A stretch of 64,000 nucleotides of DNA from JBBQYD01 sp942493075. GTDB taxonomy: Bacteria; Verrucomicrobiota; Verrucomicrobiia; Limisphaerales; UBA8199. The DNA is taken from contig OW818681.1 in the NCBI GenBank assembly GCA_942493075.1, positions 1,922,001 to 1,986,000 of the forward strand, in the 5' to 3' direction. Below the pieces are notes generated by a model. That model was not told the DNA's origin and did not search any database. It worked only from the letters and a program-made list of their open reading frames with translations. Shown here piece by piece: positions 8,678 through 17,482 of the stretch (position 1 is the first letter of the stretch; each line of letters opens with the position of its first letter). Position numbers and translations under genes: made by a program.

Positions 8678-10102
8678 ATGAACGGAATCGAAATGCGAAT
8701 CTTGACCATCCGTTCAACGAGTCGGCTGATGGGAATCTTTCTCATCCTGCCGTTCTTGAGCTGCCTCGGCACGCAACGCTTGATGATCGTCGCGCCGGGA
8801 AAGCTGCTCCCCGAATTGAAGGTGTTCCAACGTTATAAACAGCCCAGGATACACACGGAGTTGGTGAAGCTGGAAGCTGTTCTTGCCCATTCGAAGGGTG
8901 CGGATGATCCCGAAAGGCTTAAGCGTTTTCTCTACAGGAATTGGAGGCAAGCAGGGCTGGATTACGTGCTTTTAGTTGGCGATGTTGACGTGCTGCCTGT
9001 CCGCTACATGGTGTTGGATCGCATCACGCCTTCCGCATTCGACTACTCCTTTTATCCAAGCGACCTCTTTTATGCCGATTTGGCGAAACGGGACGGTGGG
9101 TTCGAGAATTGGAATGCTCAAACCAACGGGTTTCACGCTGGGTACCACGGAGAGGTCCGGGGGGAGAAAAACAAGTCAGAGCCCATCAACTACGATGGAA
9201 TAGATTATTTGCCTGAGATCGCTGTAGGCCGCTGGCCGGTTAGCACCCCGGAAGAGGTGCGGCAGGTCGTTTTAAAGACGATAACTTTCGAATCGAACCT
9301 GCTGAATAGGGCTTCGGGTGAACAGCCCAGCGTGGCCATGATCGCCGTCGGGGGATGGGTGGATACGAGGGAGCAAATGGATGGTTGGGCACGCCCACTG
9401 CGAAAGGGAGGGTGGAAGACCAGCAAGCTTCACTACCGGGATGAGCCGGGAACTTCGCTGGATACTCCTCCAACACATGAGACCGTGCGCGCTCTTCTTA
9501 ATCGCGGGGTGGATCTCGTGGTGCACACCGGCCATGGCCAACCGGATGCCTGGGAACAGTGTTTTTCAGTTCGAGATTTGGACGTGATCACCAACAGCCA
9601 ATCGCTGCCCATGGTGATCTCGGCCGGTTGCAGCACCGCTTACTTCGCTCCCTTGGCGCCGTACGATGCTTATGTGGATGTGGACGGAATCGAACACCAT
9701 GGGACGGATCACAAAGAAGTGTTCAAGGCGCCTCCTCCTCCCCCGAATCCTTATCAGGCGGGTCGATTCAACCCGACGGGCCTTGGTGAGCAGTTTCTCA
9801 AACGATCTTCGTCGGGTGGCGTGGCATATATCGGGTGTAACACGGGTAGCCAGCCGTGCGCCCTGACATTGGTGGAAGGCTTCCTTGAGGCGGTAGCTGA
9901 GACCTCTCACCCCGTTCTTGGAGATTGCTGGAAAGCAGCGGTGACTACTTACTATGGCAGGGAGCGGCTTTCCGATCTGAAGCCGGATTCCGGGTGGTAT
10001 CCTCCCAGCATTTTCTTTCAAGCCATGAAGTTCATGGTTTTCGGTGATCCCAGTCTTCCGTTGCCGGGCGGGCGGGATCAGCTCCCCCAGGATCGACGGT
10101 GA
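8678..10102 (+). CDS. C25 (gingipain-like) cysteine peptidase, exported
   Basis: 474 residues. The chosen ATG follows GGGAGGGG closely; an in-frame ATG at 8609 would overlap the upstream gene, and one at 8693 is also possible. The N-terminus is a signal peptide (LMGIFLILPFLSC) whose Cys could make it a lipoprotein, although the lipobox is imperfect. The caspase-like fold of family C25 is visible: DYVLLVGDVDVLPVRY, YLPEIAVGRWPV, then catalytic His286 in VVHTGHG and catalytic Cys318 in ISAGCSTAYF. The 32-residue spacing is close to that of gingipains. An extracellular or periplasmic protease is the likely role. Its last 71 bases overlap, tail to tail, the coding end of the sigma54 regulator on the other strand. 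Confidence 0.82.
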   Translation: MNGIEMRILTIRSTSRLMGIFLILPFLSCLGTQRLMIVAPGKLLPELKVFQRYKQPRIHTELVKLEAVLAHSKGADDPERLKRFLYRNWRQAGLDYVLLVGDVDVLPVRYMVLDRITPSAFDYSFYPSDLFYADLAKRDGGFENWNAQTNGFHAGYHGEVRGEKNKSEPINYDGIDYLPEIAVGRWPVSTPEEVRQVVLKTITFESNLLNRASGEQPSVAMIAVGGWVDTREQMDGWARPLRKGGWKTSKLHYRDEPGTSLDTPPTHETVRALLNRGVDLVVHTGHGQPDAWEQCFSVRDLDVITNSQSLPMVISAGCSTAYFAPLAPYDAYVDVDGIEHHGTDHKEVFKAPPPPPNPYQAGRFNPTGLGEQFLKRSSSGGVAYIGCNTGSQPCALTLVEGFLEAVAETSHPVLGDCWKAAVTTYYGRERLSDLKPDSGWYPPSIFFQAMKFMVFGDPSLPLPGGRDQLPQDRR

Positions 10103-11468
10103 AGCCCAGTTCGCGGTAGCGCTGAAGTTTGTAGATTAATGTGCGCCGGCTGATTCCCAGTGCTTTGGCAGTTTCCGTGCGGTTAAAATCGTGTTTACGC
10201 AACGCCTGGAAGATGGCCTGCCGCTCGATCTTCCCTAGTTGTTCCTCCTGATTGACCACCTCAGGGGATGGCTGCTGTGGCACCGCAGGGCTTCCAGAGC
10301 CGCGCACCCTTCCCGGCAGATGTTCAGGCAGGATCATCTCACCCTGAGAGAGTAAGGCCGCACGTTCCATGGCATTTCGCAACTCCCGCACATTTCCAGG
10401 CCAGTTGTAATGGTGCAGGTAATCGGCCACGCCGGCTGAGAAGCGTGCCTTGCCCTTGGTGAACTCCGCGATGAAACTCTGGGCCAAAGGCAGGATATCC
10501 TCGGGACGTTCCCGAAGCGCGGGCACCCGCAATTCAACCACATTCAGCCGATAGAACAGATCTTCGCGGAAACGAGAGGCTTTGACTTCCACCTCCAGAT
10601 CGCGATTGGTCGCTGCGAGTATCCGAACATTGGTTTGCAACTCCAGGCTGCTGCCTACCCGGCTGAACCGGCCAAACTGGGTGACGCGCAAAAGCTTGGC
10701 CTGCAGGGGAGGGGACATGTCCGCCACTTCATCCAGGAAAACGGTGCCTCCATCTGCCACCTCGAATCGACCGCGGCGCTGGGCGACGGCCCCCGTAAAC
10801 GACCCCTTTTCATGACCGAACAATTCGCTTTCAAGCAGGTTCTCTGGAATGGCCGCACAGTTGACTTTTATGAAAGGTCCTTCAGCTCGTTCACTCCAAC
10901 GATGCAAGACGTCTGCTACGACCTCTTTGCCTGCACCACTTTCTCCGGTGATCAGCACCCGGCTGTCCGAGCCTGCAATAAGCGACACCTCCTGAAACAC
11001 GGCCCGAATGGAGGGACTCACGGCAACCACGTTGGACGGCAGCGCCCGGCCCTCACCAAACTGCACGCTGCGGGGTTCGGAGATGCCGGTGGCATGCTGG
11101 ACGGTGGAAAGGAGTTCTTCGAGGTCGATGGGTTTTGCCAGGTAATTCAAAGCACCATCACGCATCGCGCCAACGGCATCGCGAATATCCGCATAAGCGG
11201 TGACCAGAAGCACAGGCAACATCGCGTGTTCCTGACGGGCCAGTCGCAAAGTCTCCAGGCCGGTTAATCCCGGCATCCGCACATCCGAGATCATCATGTC
11301 GATCTCTTGCGAGCGGAGCCGATCCAGAGCCTGGGTTCCACTCTCTGCCAGCACGGTCTGAAACCCCTGTCCACGCAAGAAGGAATCCAGCAGGCTCCTC
11401 TGACCGGAATCATCATCCACGATCAGGATTCTGGGGACCTTTCTACGTTGGCCGGAAATTGAGTTCAT
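10032..11468 (-). CDS. NtrC-family sigma54-dependent response regulator
   Basis: 478 residues from the ATG before NSISGQRRK, which puts the receiver core ILIVDDD at residue 14. Domains are a receiver (Asp62 in MMISDVRMPG, Lys in YLAKPID), an AAA+ sigma54-activation domain (Walker A GESGAGKE, sigma54 loop GSFTGA, Walker B GTVFLDEV, arginine finger region), and a Fis-type helix-turn-helix (FNRTETAKALGISRRTLIYK). The sigma54 loop has Ser for the first Ala of GAFTGA, a tolerated variant. It activates RNA polymerase-sigma54 by ATP hydrolysis when phosphorylated. No kinase is in the same operon; the hybrid kinase at 7033-8622 is the nearest candidate. The 3' end overlaps the peptidase gene by 71 bases. 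Confidence 0.92.
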   Translation of the reverse strand: MNSISGQRRKVPRILIVDDDSGQRSLLDSFLRGQGFQTVLAESGTQALDRLRSQEIDMMISDVRMPGLTGLETLRLARQEHAMLPVLLVTAYADIRDAVGAMRDGALNYLAKPIDLEELLSTVQHATGISEPRSVQFGEGRALPSNVVAVSPSIRAVFQEVSLIAGSDSRVLITGESGAGKEVVADVLHRWSERAEGPFIKVNCAAIPENLLESELFGHEKGSFTGAVAQRRGRFEVADGGTVFLDEVADMSPPLQAKLLRVTQFGRFSRVGSSLELQTNVRILAATNRDLEVEVKASRFREDLFYRLNVVELRVPALRERPEDILPLAQSFIAEFTKGKARFSAGVADYLHHYNWPGNVRELRNAMERAALLSQGEMILPEHLPGRVRGSGSPAVPQQPSPEVVNQEEQLGKIERQAIFQALRKHDFNRTETAKALGISRRTLIYKLQRYRELGFTVDPGGADPARPATEDWDHRKP

Positions 11469-11640
11469 GCTTTGAACAGGGCCAAGGTTAAGGCCAGGCG
11501 AGGAACTGAGAAAGGTAAAACCAAAGCCAGGAAGTCGATTAAGAAGGTTCGGTCTCGTTGCGCAGCGAACGGATGGATACCAGCGATGTCCGTTGCACTT
11601 CTGTATGGTTGGTAGCACTAAAGTCCTACAAAATGAAACT

Positions 11641-11687
11641 CAGGTTTCTCTGGTTTGCGCCGTAAACGCGCAAGCCAGAAAAACCTG
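11641..11687 (-). terminator. Strong hairpin downstream of ilvD
   Basis: A 20-base stem (11641-11660 with 11668-11687) has one mismatch and one G-T pair and closes on the 7-base loop cgtaaac. It lies 40 bases after the ilvD stop. Read in the ilvD direction it is followed by the T-rich sequence AGTTTCATTTT, so it is a good intrinsic terminator that separates ilvD from the sigma54 regulator gene. Confidence 0.75.
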
Positions 11688-11727
11688 TGCTGACATTAAA
11701 AGGAACGCGATGCGCTGCTCCAGTGGT

Positions 11728-13509
11728 CTACTTCGGTTTGGTTATTGTCCGTCTTTGACCTTGGATTTTTCTCGGATCGCGCCGTTCCCCGCTCCGCTGC
11801 TGGAGTGTCGCTGACCCAACCGTCAGGTTCAAATCCGTGACCGCGCCGAGTGAGGCAGATGTAACCGTGCTGGCGTATTTGGCAAGCACGCCGCGTGTAT
11901 AACGCGGTCGGGGAGCTTTCCAGGCTTTACGGCGCTTCGTCAACTCGGCGGCGCTAACTTCCAGAGTCATGATTCGCTTTTGAGCATCGATGGTGATGGG
12001 ATCACCGTTCTTGACCAGCGCGAGCGGTCCGCCCACGTAGGCTTCGGGCGTGATGTGGCCAACGACGAATCCATGACTTCCCCCGGAGAAGCGTCCATCG
12101 GTAATAAGTGCAACGTCTTTACCCAGGCCCTCTCCCATAATGGCTGAAGTTGGGGAGAGCATTTCCCGCATCCCGGGACCACCCTTGGGACCTTCGTAGC
12201 GAATGACGATAACGTCTCCCTTGCGGATGGTGCCTGCCAGTATTTTCGCCATAGCCTGTTCTTCTGAATCGAACACACGCGCCTTGCCGCTGAAACGCAG
12301 ACCTTCCTGGCCGGTGATCTTGGCAACCGCACCTTCAGGGGTCAGGTTTCCATAAAGAATCACCAGGTGGCTCTCCTTTTTAAGCGGCTGCTTCACCGGA
12401 GCGATTATCGTTTGCCCGTCCGGATAAGGCGCTACACTTGCCAGGGTCTCACTCATGGTCTGCCCCGTAACAGTGAGACAATCGCCGTGCAGCAGGCCGG
12501 CATCCAACAGCATCTTCATCAATGGCCTGATGCCTCCTATTGCCACCAATTCAGACATCAGGTGTTTGCCGCTTGGTTTTAAATCCGCCAGCACAGGGAC
12601 TCGCTTTCCGATTCGAGTGAAGTCATCCAGGCTGAGCCGCACGTTGCATGAATGTGCCATGGCCAACAGGTGCAGCACGGCATTCGTAGAGCCGCCCAGG
12701 GCGATGACCACTGTTATGGCGTTTTCAAAAGCTTTCCTCGTCATGATGTCGAGCGGGCGCAGCCCTAACTCGAGCATCCTCAAAACGGTTGCTCCTGCCC
12801 GGCGGCAGTCCTCCTTCTTGGCCTCTGAAACAGCGTTTTGGGCTGAACTGTTCGGCAGACTCATTCCCAGCGCTTCGATCGCGCTGGCCATAGTGTTGGC
12901 GGTGTACATGCCGCCACAGGCTCCAGGGCCCGGAATGGCACACGATTCGATCGCCTGAAACTCCTGGTCGCTGATTCGTTTCTTGGCATGGGCGCCTACC
13001 GATTCGAATACCGAAACGATATCAAGGTTCCTGTTGTCCCCTGTGATGCATCCCGGCAGGATCGTTCCACCATAAACGAACACTGCGGGGCGGTTGAGTC
13101 TGGCCATGGCGATGAGGGCTCCGGGCATGTTCTTATCGCATCCGCCGATTGCGACGAAACCATCCATCCCCTCGCATCCAACGACGGTCTCGATTGAATC
13201 CGCTATCACCTCTCGTGAAACCAGAGAGTACTTCATCCCCTCAGTTCCCATTGAGATGCCATCGGAGATTGTGATTGTGTCGAAGATGATCGCCTTGCCC
13301 CCAGCCTCGTTGGCGCCGGCCTCCGCTTCGCGGGCCAGCTTGTCTATGTGCATGTTGCAGGGAGTTACCATGCTCCAGGTAGAGGCGATACCAATCATCG
13401 GTTTGGAAAAGTCCTCCCTCTTGAAACCGACAGGATAGAGCATTGCGCGACTAGGCGCGCGTTCCGGTCCATCCAGGACCTTTGAAGAGTAGTGCCGCTT
13501 CGAGTTCAT
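11728..13509 (-). CDS. ilvD: Dihydroxy-acid dehydratase
   Basis: 593 residues, the normal length. It dehydrates 2,3-dihydroxy-isovalerate and -methylvalerate to the keto acids, the penultimate step of valine and isoleucine synthesis, in the cytoplasm with an Fe-S cluster. The three cluster cysteines are visible: Cys51 (TPCNMH), Cys124 (GGCDKNMPG, family signature) and Cys198 (GPGACGGMYTANTM). The second signature (GRFSGGSHGFVVGHI) is present near the C-terminus. It ends with a basic tail of about 30 residues beyond the usual core. The gene stands alone with its own terminator, away from other ilv genes. No leucine-rich leader peptide or T-box was seen upstream. Confidence 0.97.
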   Translation of the reverse strand: MNSKRHYSSKVLDGPERAPSRAMLYPVGFKREDFSKPMIGIASTWSMVTPCNMHIDKLAREAEAGANEAGGKAIIFDTITISDGISMGTEGMKYSLVSREVIADSIETVVGCEGMDGFVAIGGCDKNMPGALIAMARLNRPAVFVYGGTILPGCITGDNRNLDIVSVFESVGAHAKKRISDQEFQAIESCAIPGPGACGGMYTANTMASAIEALGMSLPNSSAQNAVSEAKKEDCRRAGATVLRMLELGLRPLDIMTRKAFENAITVVIALGGSTNAVLHLLAMAHSCNVRLSLDDFTRIGKRVPVLADLKPSGKHLMSELVAIGGIRPLMKMLLDAGLLHGDCLTVTGQTMSETLASVAPYPDGQTIIAPVKQPLKKESHLVILYGNLTPEGAVAKITGQEGLRFSGKARVFDSEEQAMAKILAGTIRKGDVIVIRYEGPKGGPGMREMLSPTSAIMGEGLGKDVALITDGRFSGGSHGFVVGHITPEAYVGGPLALVKNGDPITIDAQKRIMTLEVSAAELTKRRKAWKAPRPRYTRGVLAKYASTVTSASLGAVTDLNLTVGSATLQQRSGERRDPRKIQGQRRTITKPK

Positions 13510-13861
13510 TTGTAAACTGGGTTGCCAGCTCCGTTAGTGATGCAAGAACCGGTGAGCTGCGCTGCAACATACCCCTGAATGGATACCAGTAAACCGGGAA
13601 GTCGGTTTTTCTATTACGAAGGACGGCTGTGCGTTGCCCGTCATTACCGTATGTAGCAAAGCGACCCCACCAAATAAGCTCCGGGTGACGCAATACGTCC
13701 ATTGATGAGGTGACAATTGCAGGTTGACACGGGCGCGGCGCGAACTACTCTGCCTCATATACGCACGCCTTTGTTGTTCGATCCGAGGCCTCAGTTCGAG
13801 TTACGGGCCCCATCAAACGGTGTGCCATTTCAGCGGTAGAACGGTCAAAACAGAAAGCACT
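13510..13861. other. Intergenic region, 352 bases, between divergent genes
   Basis: This holds the upstream regions of ilvD (leftward) and of the small membrane-protein gene (rightward). A perfect TTGACA at 13724-13729 is followed 16 bases later by TACTCT (13746-13751), a poor -10, so a rightward promoter is possible but weak. No RNA gene or repeat was recognised, and the short open frames here lack coding character. Confidence 0.4.
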
Positions 13862-14185
13862 ATGAACAAACTTGCACATGGAATCGTCCTGGTGTTCTTA
13901 GGAACAGCCTGTTTTTTTGTTTGGGCGCTGCTCCAACTGCCTCTACAAGTCAGGGTCGGTGGGATAGCACCTCCATTGCCGGCGTTCACGAAGTTCTGTA
14001 TGGATGTGGGGCCGTTTTTTCTAGGTGGCTTGCTAGCGTTGGCTGCGGGCTACTGCCTCTGGATATGGTTCAGGAAGGCAGGCAACGCACTTTCCTGGGT
14101 AGGCTTTTTGGCCACCAGCACCGCATCACTGTTCGTGGTGACCCTGCCCGTGGTCGTGGCCATCTACCTGCCTCTCTGCCGGTGA
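13862..14185 (+). CDS. Small membrane protein, three predicted helices
   Basis: 107 residues, not recognised. Hydrophobic segments lie at about 5-25 (IVLVFLGTACFFVWALLQL), 48-68 (VGPFFLGGLLALAAGYCLWIW) and 76-104 (LSWVGFLATSTASLFVVTLP). Short polar turns and a basic stretch (FRKAGN) separate the second and third. This composition supports a real inner-membrane protein. The ATG was chosen because the frame upstream has no membrane or domain character. No neighbour suggests a role. Confidence 0.6.
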   Translation: MNKLAHGIVLVFLGTACFFVWALLQLPLQVRVGGIAPPLPAFTKFCMDVGPFFLGGLLALAAGYCLWIWFRKAGNALSWVGFLATSTASLFVVTLPVVVAIYLPLCR

Positions 14186-14236
14186 TGAAGTGAGGGCGGA
14201 GGCGTTGCAGGCAGCTTTGGACAGCTACTGCCCACC

Positions 14237-14446
14237 CTATGCGTTAATCATTCGTCCGGGGTTCTCTGTCTCACTCCCCCTTGACACTGGGTGGCCGGGC
14301 ATTTCATGGCAGGAAACCTCAATGTCCTCATCATCGAGCATATCAACAAGGCTCGAACAGGAGGCACAGATATTGGGGTTGCGTGAGTGGCTGGCGCTGC
14401 TCCGAGCCATCGGCTCACCGCAGCAAATGCAAACAATTGGCTTCAT
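14237..14446 (-). CDS. Small zinc-knuckle protein
   Basis: 69 residues, not matched to a named family. Two CxxC pairs (Cys6-Cys9 in CICCGEP and Cys27-Cys30 in NPNICASC) are 17 residues apart, the pattern of a four-cysteine zinc knuckle. An acidic stretch follows (LVDMLDDEDIE). The spacing and the NPN-x-C motif make chance unlikely, although the opposite strand is also open across this region. Its start codon overlaps, as ATGA, the stop of a 78-codon leftward frame (14443-14679) whose coding status is doubtful. If zinc is bound, it could contact a nucleic acid or a protein. Confidence 0.5.
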   Translation of the reverse strand: MKPIVCICCGEPMARSSASHSRNPNICASCSSLVDMLDDEDIEVSCHEMPGHPVSRGSETENPGRMINA

Positions 14447-14695
14447 TCATAGGCTCGTCCTTCGCGAGCCGGAAACAGCGAAAAATGCCAGCAGCCCCGG
14501 CAAAAAGCCCCGTGCCAGTACACGCCGCCAGCGTAATCCATCAGATCGTGTAAACGCCCCGTCATGAAATCCCGATAGTGCACAATTGCTTTAAGTTGGG
14601 ATTTATTCAACAGAATCTTATTCACCGAATTTCCAGGAGCTTTGACAACCATGCCGAAAATTGGGAAGGTGCCGGGCATTGTTGTTTGAGCTCGC

Positions 14696-15235
14696 GTGAA
14701 TAACTATTTACAGCGTTTGCTGATCGTGGTTTCCCTGGCCTTGTGCGGCTTAATAGCCGTCCAATGGGTGCGGGAGGTGGGACTGCGCAAACGTCTGCAA
14801 CAACAGGCTAATACCTATCATCAACAGGAGGAATTGATCCGTAGTTTACAGGCTGACTTGCGCCAGGCTCAGGCCGAGATCCGCCGGCTGGAAGAACTCA
14901 GAAAGGGGCTCAGTGCCCAGGCTAGGAACGGGGAAAATGATACGATTCGGCTGCAGCAGGCCCTGCGGCAAAGCGAGGCCAAAGTAGCACAATTACGGCA
15001 ACACGCCGAGGCTTACTCCCGCGCATTCGAAACGGCCAACCAGAATATTCGACAGGCCAATGGCAATATTCAACGCCAGAACCGGGACCTGCAGCAATTG
15101 GCAGAGGAGCGAAACGTTGCCGTAAAACGTTTGAATGAGCTTGTTGAAAAGTACAACCAGCTCGTCATCGAATCAAAGCAGGAGGGATTTGTGCCTGGAA
15201 CTAATGCAGCAAAGGTGCCTGCCAGCCGTCGTTAG
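14696..15235 (+). CDS. Membrane-anchored coiled-coil protein
   Basis: 179 residues from a GTG start, not recognised. One N-terminal membrane helix (LLIVVSLALCGLIAVQWV, about 8-25) is followed by a long, Gln/Glu/Arg-rich coiled coil (about 30-160, for example LQADLRQAQAEIRRLEELRK and QNRDLQQLAEERNVAVKRL) and a short basic tail. The layout, an inner-membrane anchor with a periplasmic or cytoplasmic rod, resembles proteins that measure distance or organise the envelope. Its stop overlaps by four bases, tail to tail, the end of the sigma54 regulator gene on the opposite strand. Confidence 0.7.
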   Translation: MNNYLQRLLIVVSLALCGLIAVQWVREVGLRKRLQQQANTYHQQEELIRSLQADLRQAQAEIRRLEELRKGLSAQARNGENDTIRLQQALRQSEAKVAQLRQHAEAYSRAFETANQNIRQANGNIQRQNRDLQQLAEERNVAVKRLNELVEKYNQLVIESKQEGFVPGTNAAKVPASRR

Positions 15236-16674
15236 GGTTGATCCCTTTCTTCACCGGCCAGCTTTCGATAGAGCGTTGCCAGGCTGACTCCAAGGAGACT
15301 CGCAGCCCTCTCTTTGTCGCCCTTGCACTGCTCCATGGCTCGATTCAGGTAAGCCTGCTCCTGATCTCTGAGGAATTGGCGAAGCGGCACGATTTCCTGC
15401 TCGGGGCCTTTGGCGGGAACACCTTGGGTTTGCTCAGCGACGTGGGGTAATGGGTAGGCGGTCGTTTCCGACGCAAGCTCTACCGCCGTAATGTTCAGCG
15501 CGGCAAGCATGGAACCTGGCAGGTCGCCGAGCTGGATGACCAATCCCTCGCACAAAGTCGCGCCTCGTTCGAGTGCGTTCTCGAGTTCACGCACGTTGCC
15601 GGGCCAATCGTAGGAACAGAGGGCCTCCATTGCGGGGCGTGATATTTGAAATGGTTCCCCCGTGGCCGGGTTAATCTTCTGCTTCAGGAAGTGGGCAGCC
15701 AGGAGAGGGACATCATCCTTGCGATCACGCAGCGCTGGCAGATGAATAGGAATCACGTTCAACCGATAGAACAGATCTTCGCGGAAGGTGCCTTCCTTGA
15801 TTTTCTTTTCCAATGATTCATTGGATGCCGCCAGCACGCGGACGTTCACATAGATAGGCGTATTATCGCCTACCCGCCGGACCTCTCGATCCTGCAGGAC
15901 GCGCAACAGACGGCTCTGTAAAAGCGAAGACATGGACCCAACTTCATCGAGAAAAATGGTGCCGCCATCAGCCGCTTCGAAGAGCCCCTTCTTGTCGCTG
16001 ATGGCGCCTGTGAAGGCTCCTCTGCGATGACCAAAGAGCTCCGATTCAAGCAAGGTTTCTGGCAGAGCTGCACAGTTGACAGGAATGAACGGGGCCGTTT
16101 GGCGGCGGCTATTCTGATGCAGCGCACGGGCTACCAATTCTTTGCCTGTGCCACTTTCGCCAAGGATTAGAATGGTGCTATCGGTGTCCGCCACCCGGTG
16201 GATCAGCTTGAAAACCTCCTGCATGAGCGGAGCCGAACCAATGATTTGGTTGAACTGGTATTTCTTTCTGAGTTGCCGTCTGAGGTAGGCTGTTTCCGAG
16301 ATTGCCTCATTATAGGAGAGGGCGCGCTGCACGCAGAGGCGGAGCTCATCAACCTTGAAGGGTTTCTCGAGATAGTCAAAGGCTCCCAGGCGCATCGCTT
16401 CGATCGCCGTCTCAATCGATCCATACCCAGTAATGACAATGACCACAGCCGGAGGATTGAGCTCGCGCGCTTTCCGCAGGATCTCCAAGCCATGCGCGCG
16501 TGTCTTGTCCAGGTAAAGATCCGTGATGACCAGGTCGGGGAGATGGCCGGACAAGGCGGCATATGCCGAGGGTCCGCTGGTAAAAGGCAGCACCTCATGC
16601 CCATCGCGCACGAGAAGGTCCGAAATCATTTGGACCATCGTGAGCTCGTCATCGACCATCATTACTTTCGCCAT
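15232..16674 (-). CDS. NtrC-family sigma54-dependent response regulator
   Basis: 480 residues with a receiver (VMMVDDE, Asp52 in LVITDLYLD, Lys in YLEKPFK), an AAA+ domain (Walker A GESGTGKE, intact sigma54 loop GAFTGA, Walker B GGTIFLDEV) and a C-terminal Fis-type helix-turn-helix (GDKERAASLLGVSLATLYRK). All activator signatures are intact. No kinase gene adjoins it, so it is an orphan regulator. Upstream, in the opposite direction, is the lemA-TPM operon; no GG-N10-GC site was found in the 137-base spacer, so control of that operon is unproven. Confidence 0.93.
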   Translation of the reverse strand: MAKVMMVDDELTMVQMISDLLVRDGHEVLPFTSGPSAYAALSGHLPDLVITDLYLDKTRAHGLEILRKARELNPPAVVIVITGYGSIETAIEAMRLGAFDYLEKPFKVDELRLCVQRALSYNEAISETAYLRRQLRKKYQFNQIIGSAPLMQEVFKLIHRVADTDSTILILGESGTGKELVARALHQNSRRQTAPFIPVNCAALPETLLESELFGHRRGAFTGAISDKKGLFEAADGGTIFLDEVGSMSSLLQSRLLRVLQDREVRRVGDNTPIYVNVRVLAASNESLEKKIKEGTFREDLFYRLNVIPIHLPALRDRKDDVPLLAAHFLKQKINPATGEPFQISRPAMEALCSYDWPGNVRELENALERGATLCEGLVIQLGDLPGSMLAALNITAVELASETTAYPLPHVAEQTQGVPAKGPEQEIVPLRQFLRDQEQAYLNRAMEQCKGDKERAASLLGVSLATLYRKLAGEERDQP

Positions 16675-16811
16675 CGGAAGTATATAATAATCGAGGTCGG
16701 AAATACCAACAAGCCAAAGCGCGTGCGTATCCCTGGGGCTGGCTCAGACTTACAAACTCCATTGAGCTTTGTAGTTGTAGCGCAGCCATTTGATGCGAGT
16801 ATTTGCTCATT

Positions 16812-17465
16812 ATGAAGAAATGGGGGATCGGATGCGGGATATTGGCCCTGGTTGGGCTTGTGTTTCTGGTGCTCGCAGTCGCAGCCGGAGCCAGCTACAA
16901 CCGGTTGGTTGTTCGCTCTCAAGCGGTTGATCAAAGTTGGGCACAGGTTCAGAACGTCTATCAACGACGCGCCGACCTCATACCCAATCTCGTCTCGACG
17001 GTTTCAGGTGCGGCCAACTTTGAGAAGTCAACTTTGACGCAAATAACGGAAGCGCGTGCCAGCGTTGGGCAGGTTAAGCTCAATCCGAACTCGTCGCCGG
17101 ATAACCCCCAGGATTTGGCAGCCTTCGACCGTGCACAGGGCCAGCTATCCTCTGCGCTTTCCCGTCTGCTTGTCGTGGTGGAACGATATCCCGACCTCCG
17201 GGCCTCCGCGAATTTTCAAACCCTTCAGGCTCAACTAGAAGGCACAGAGAATCGAATTTCAGTTGAACGAGGGCGGTTCAACGAATCCGTCCAGGCTTAC
17301 AATACCGCGATCAAATCTTTTCCCGCCGTGTTTTACGCTGGAATGTTCGGTTTCCGCGAAAAGCCCTACTTCACTGCGGCTCCCGGCGCTGAGGTGGTTC
17401 CAAAAGTTCAATTTAATTTCGGGGAAACATCTGCTCCCAGCCTGGCTCCGGCCTCGGCTAAGTGA
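16812..17465 (+). CDS. lemA: LemA-family membrane protein
   Basis: 217 residues from the ATG before KKWGIG (a TTG three codons upstream is also in frame). It has an N-terminal membrane helix (GILALVGLVFLVLAVAAGAS) and then the helical LemA domain (SYNRLVVRSQAVDQSWAQVQ, RRADLIPNLVSTVSGAANFE, RGRFNESVQAYNTAIKSFP). LemA proteins expose an N-terminal helix and place a four-helix bundle in the cytoplasm or periplasm; their function is unsettled. The stop overlaps a possible GTG of the next gene. It forms an operon with two TPM-domain genes, the typical lemA-ygcG-like association. Confidence 0.92.
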   Translation: MKKWGIGCGILALVGLVFLVLAVAAGASYNRLVVRSQAVDQSWAQVQNVYQRRADLIPNLVSTVSGAANFEKSTLTQITEARASVGQVKLNPNSSPDNPQDLAAFDRAQGQLSSALSRLLVVVERYPDLRASANFQTLQAQLEGTENRISVERGRFNESVQAYNTAIKSFPAVFYAGMFGFREKPYFTAAPGAEVVPKVQFNFGETSAPSLAPASAK

Positions 17466-17482
17466 GCTTAACAGAGGTGATC

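Noticed and set aside
14190..14567. Rightward frame of 125 codons over the zinc-knuckle gene
   Set aside because: Its composition (Ser/Arg/Pro-rich, no domain, no hydrophobic core) is that of an antisense frame; the opposite strand carries the two CxxC pairs.
14443..14679. Leftward 78-codon frame whose stop overlaps the zinc-knuckle start as ATGA
   Set aside because: The overlap is attractive, but the sequence shows no domain, no clear start and no conserved-looking motif, so coding is not supported.
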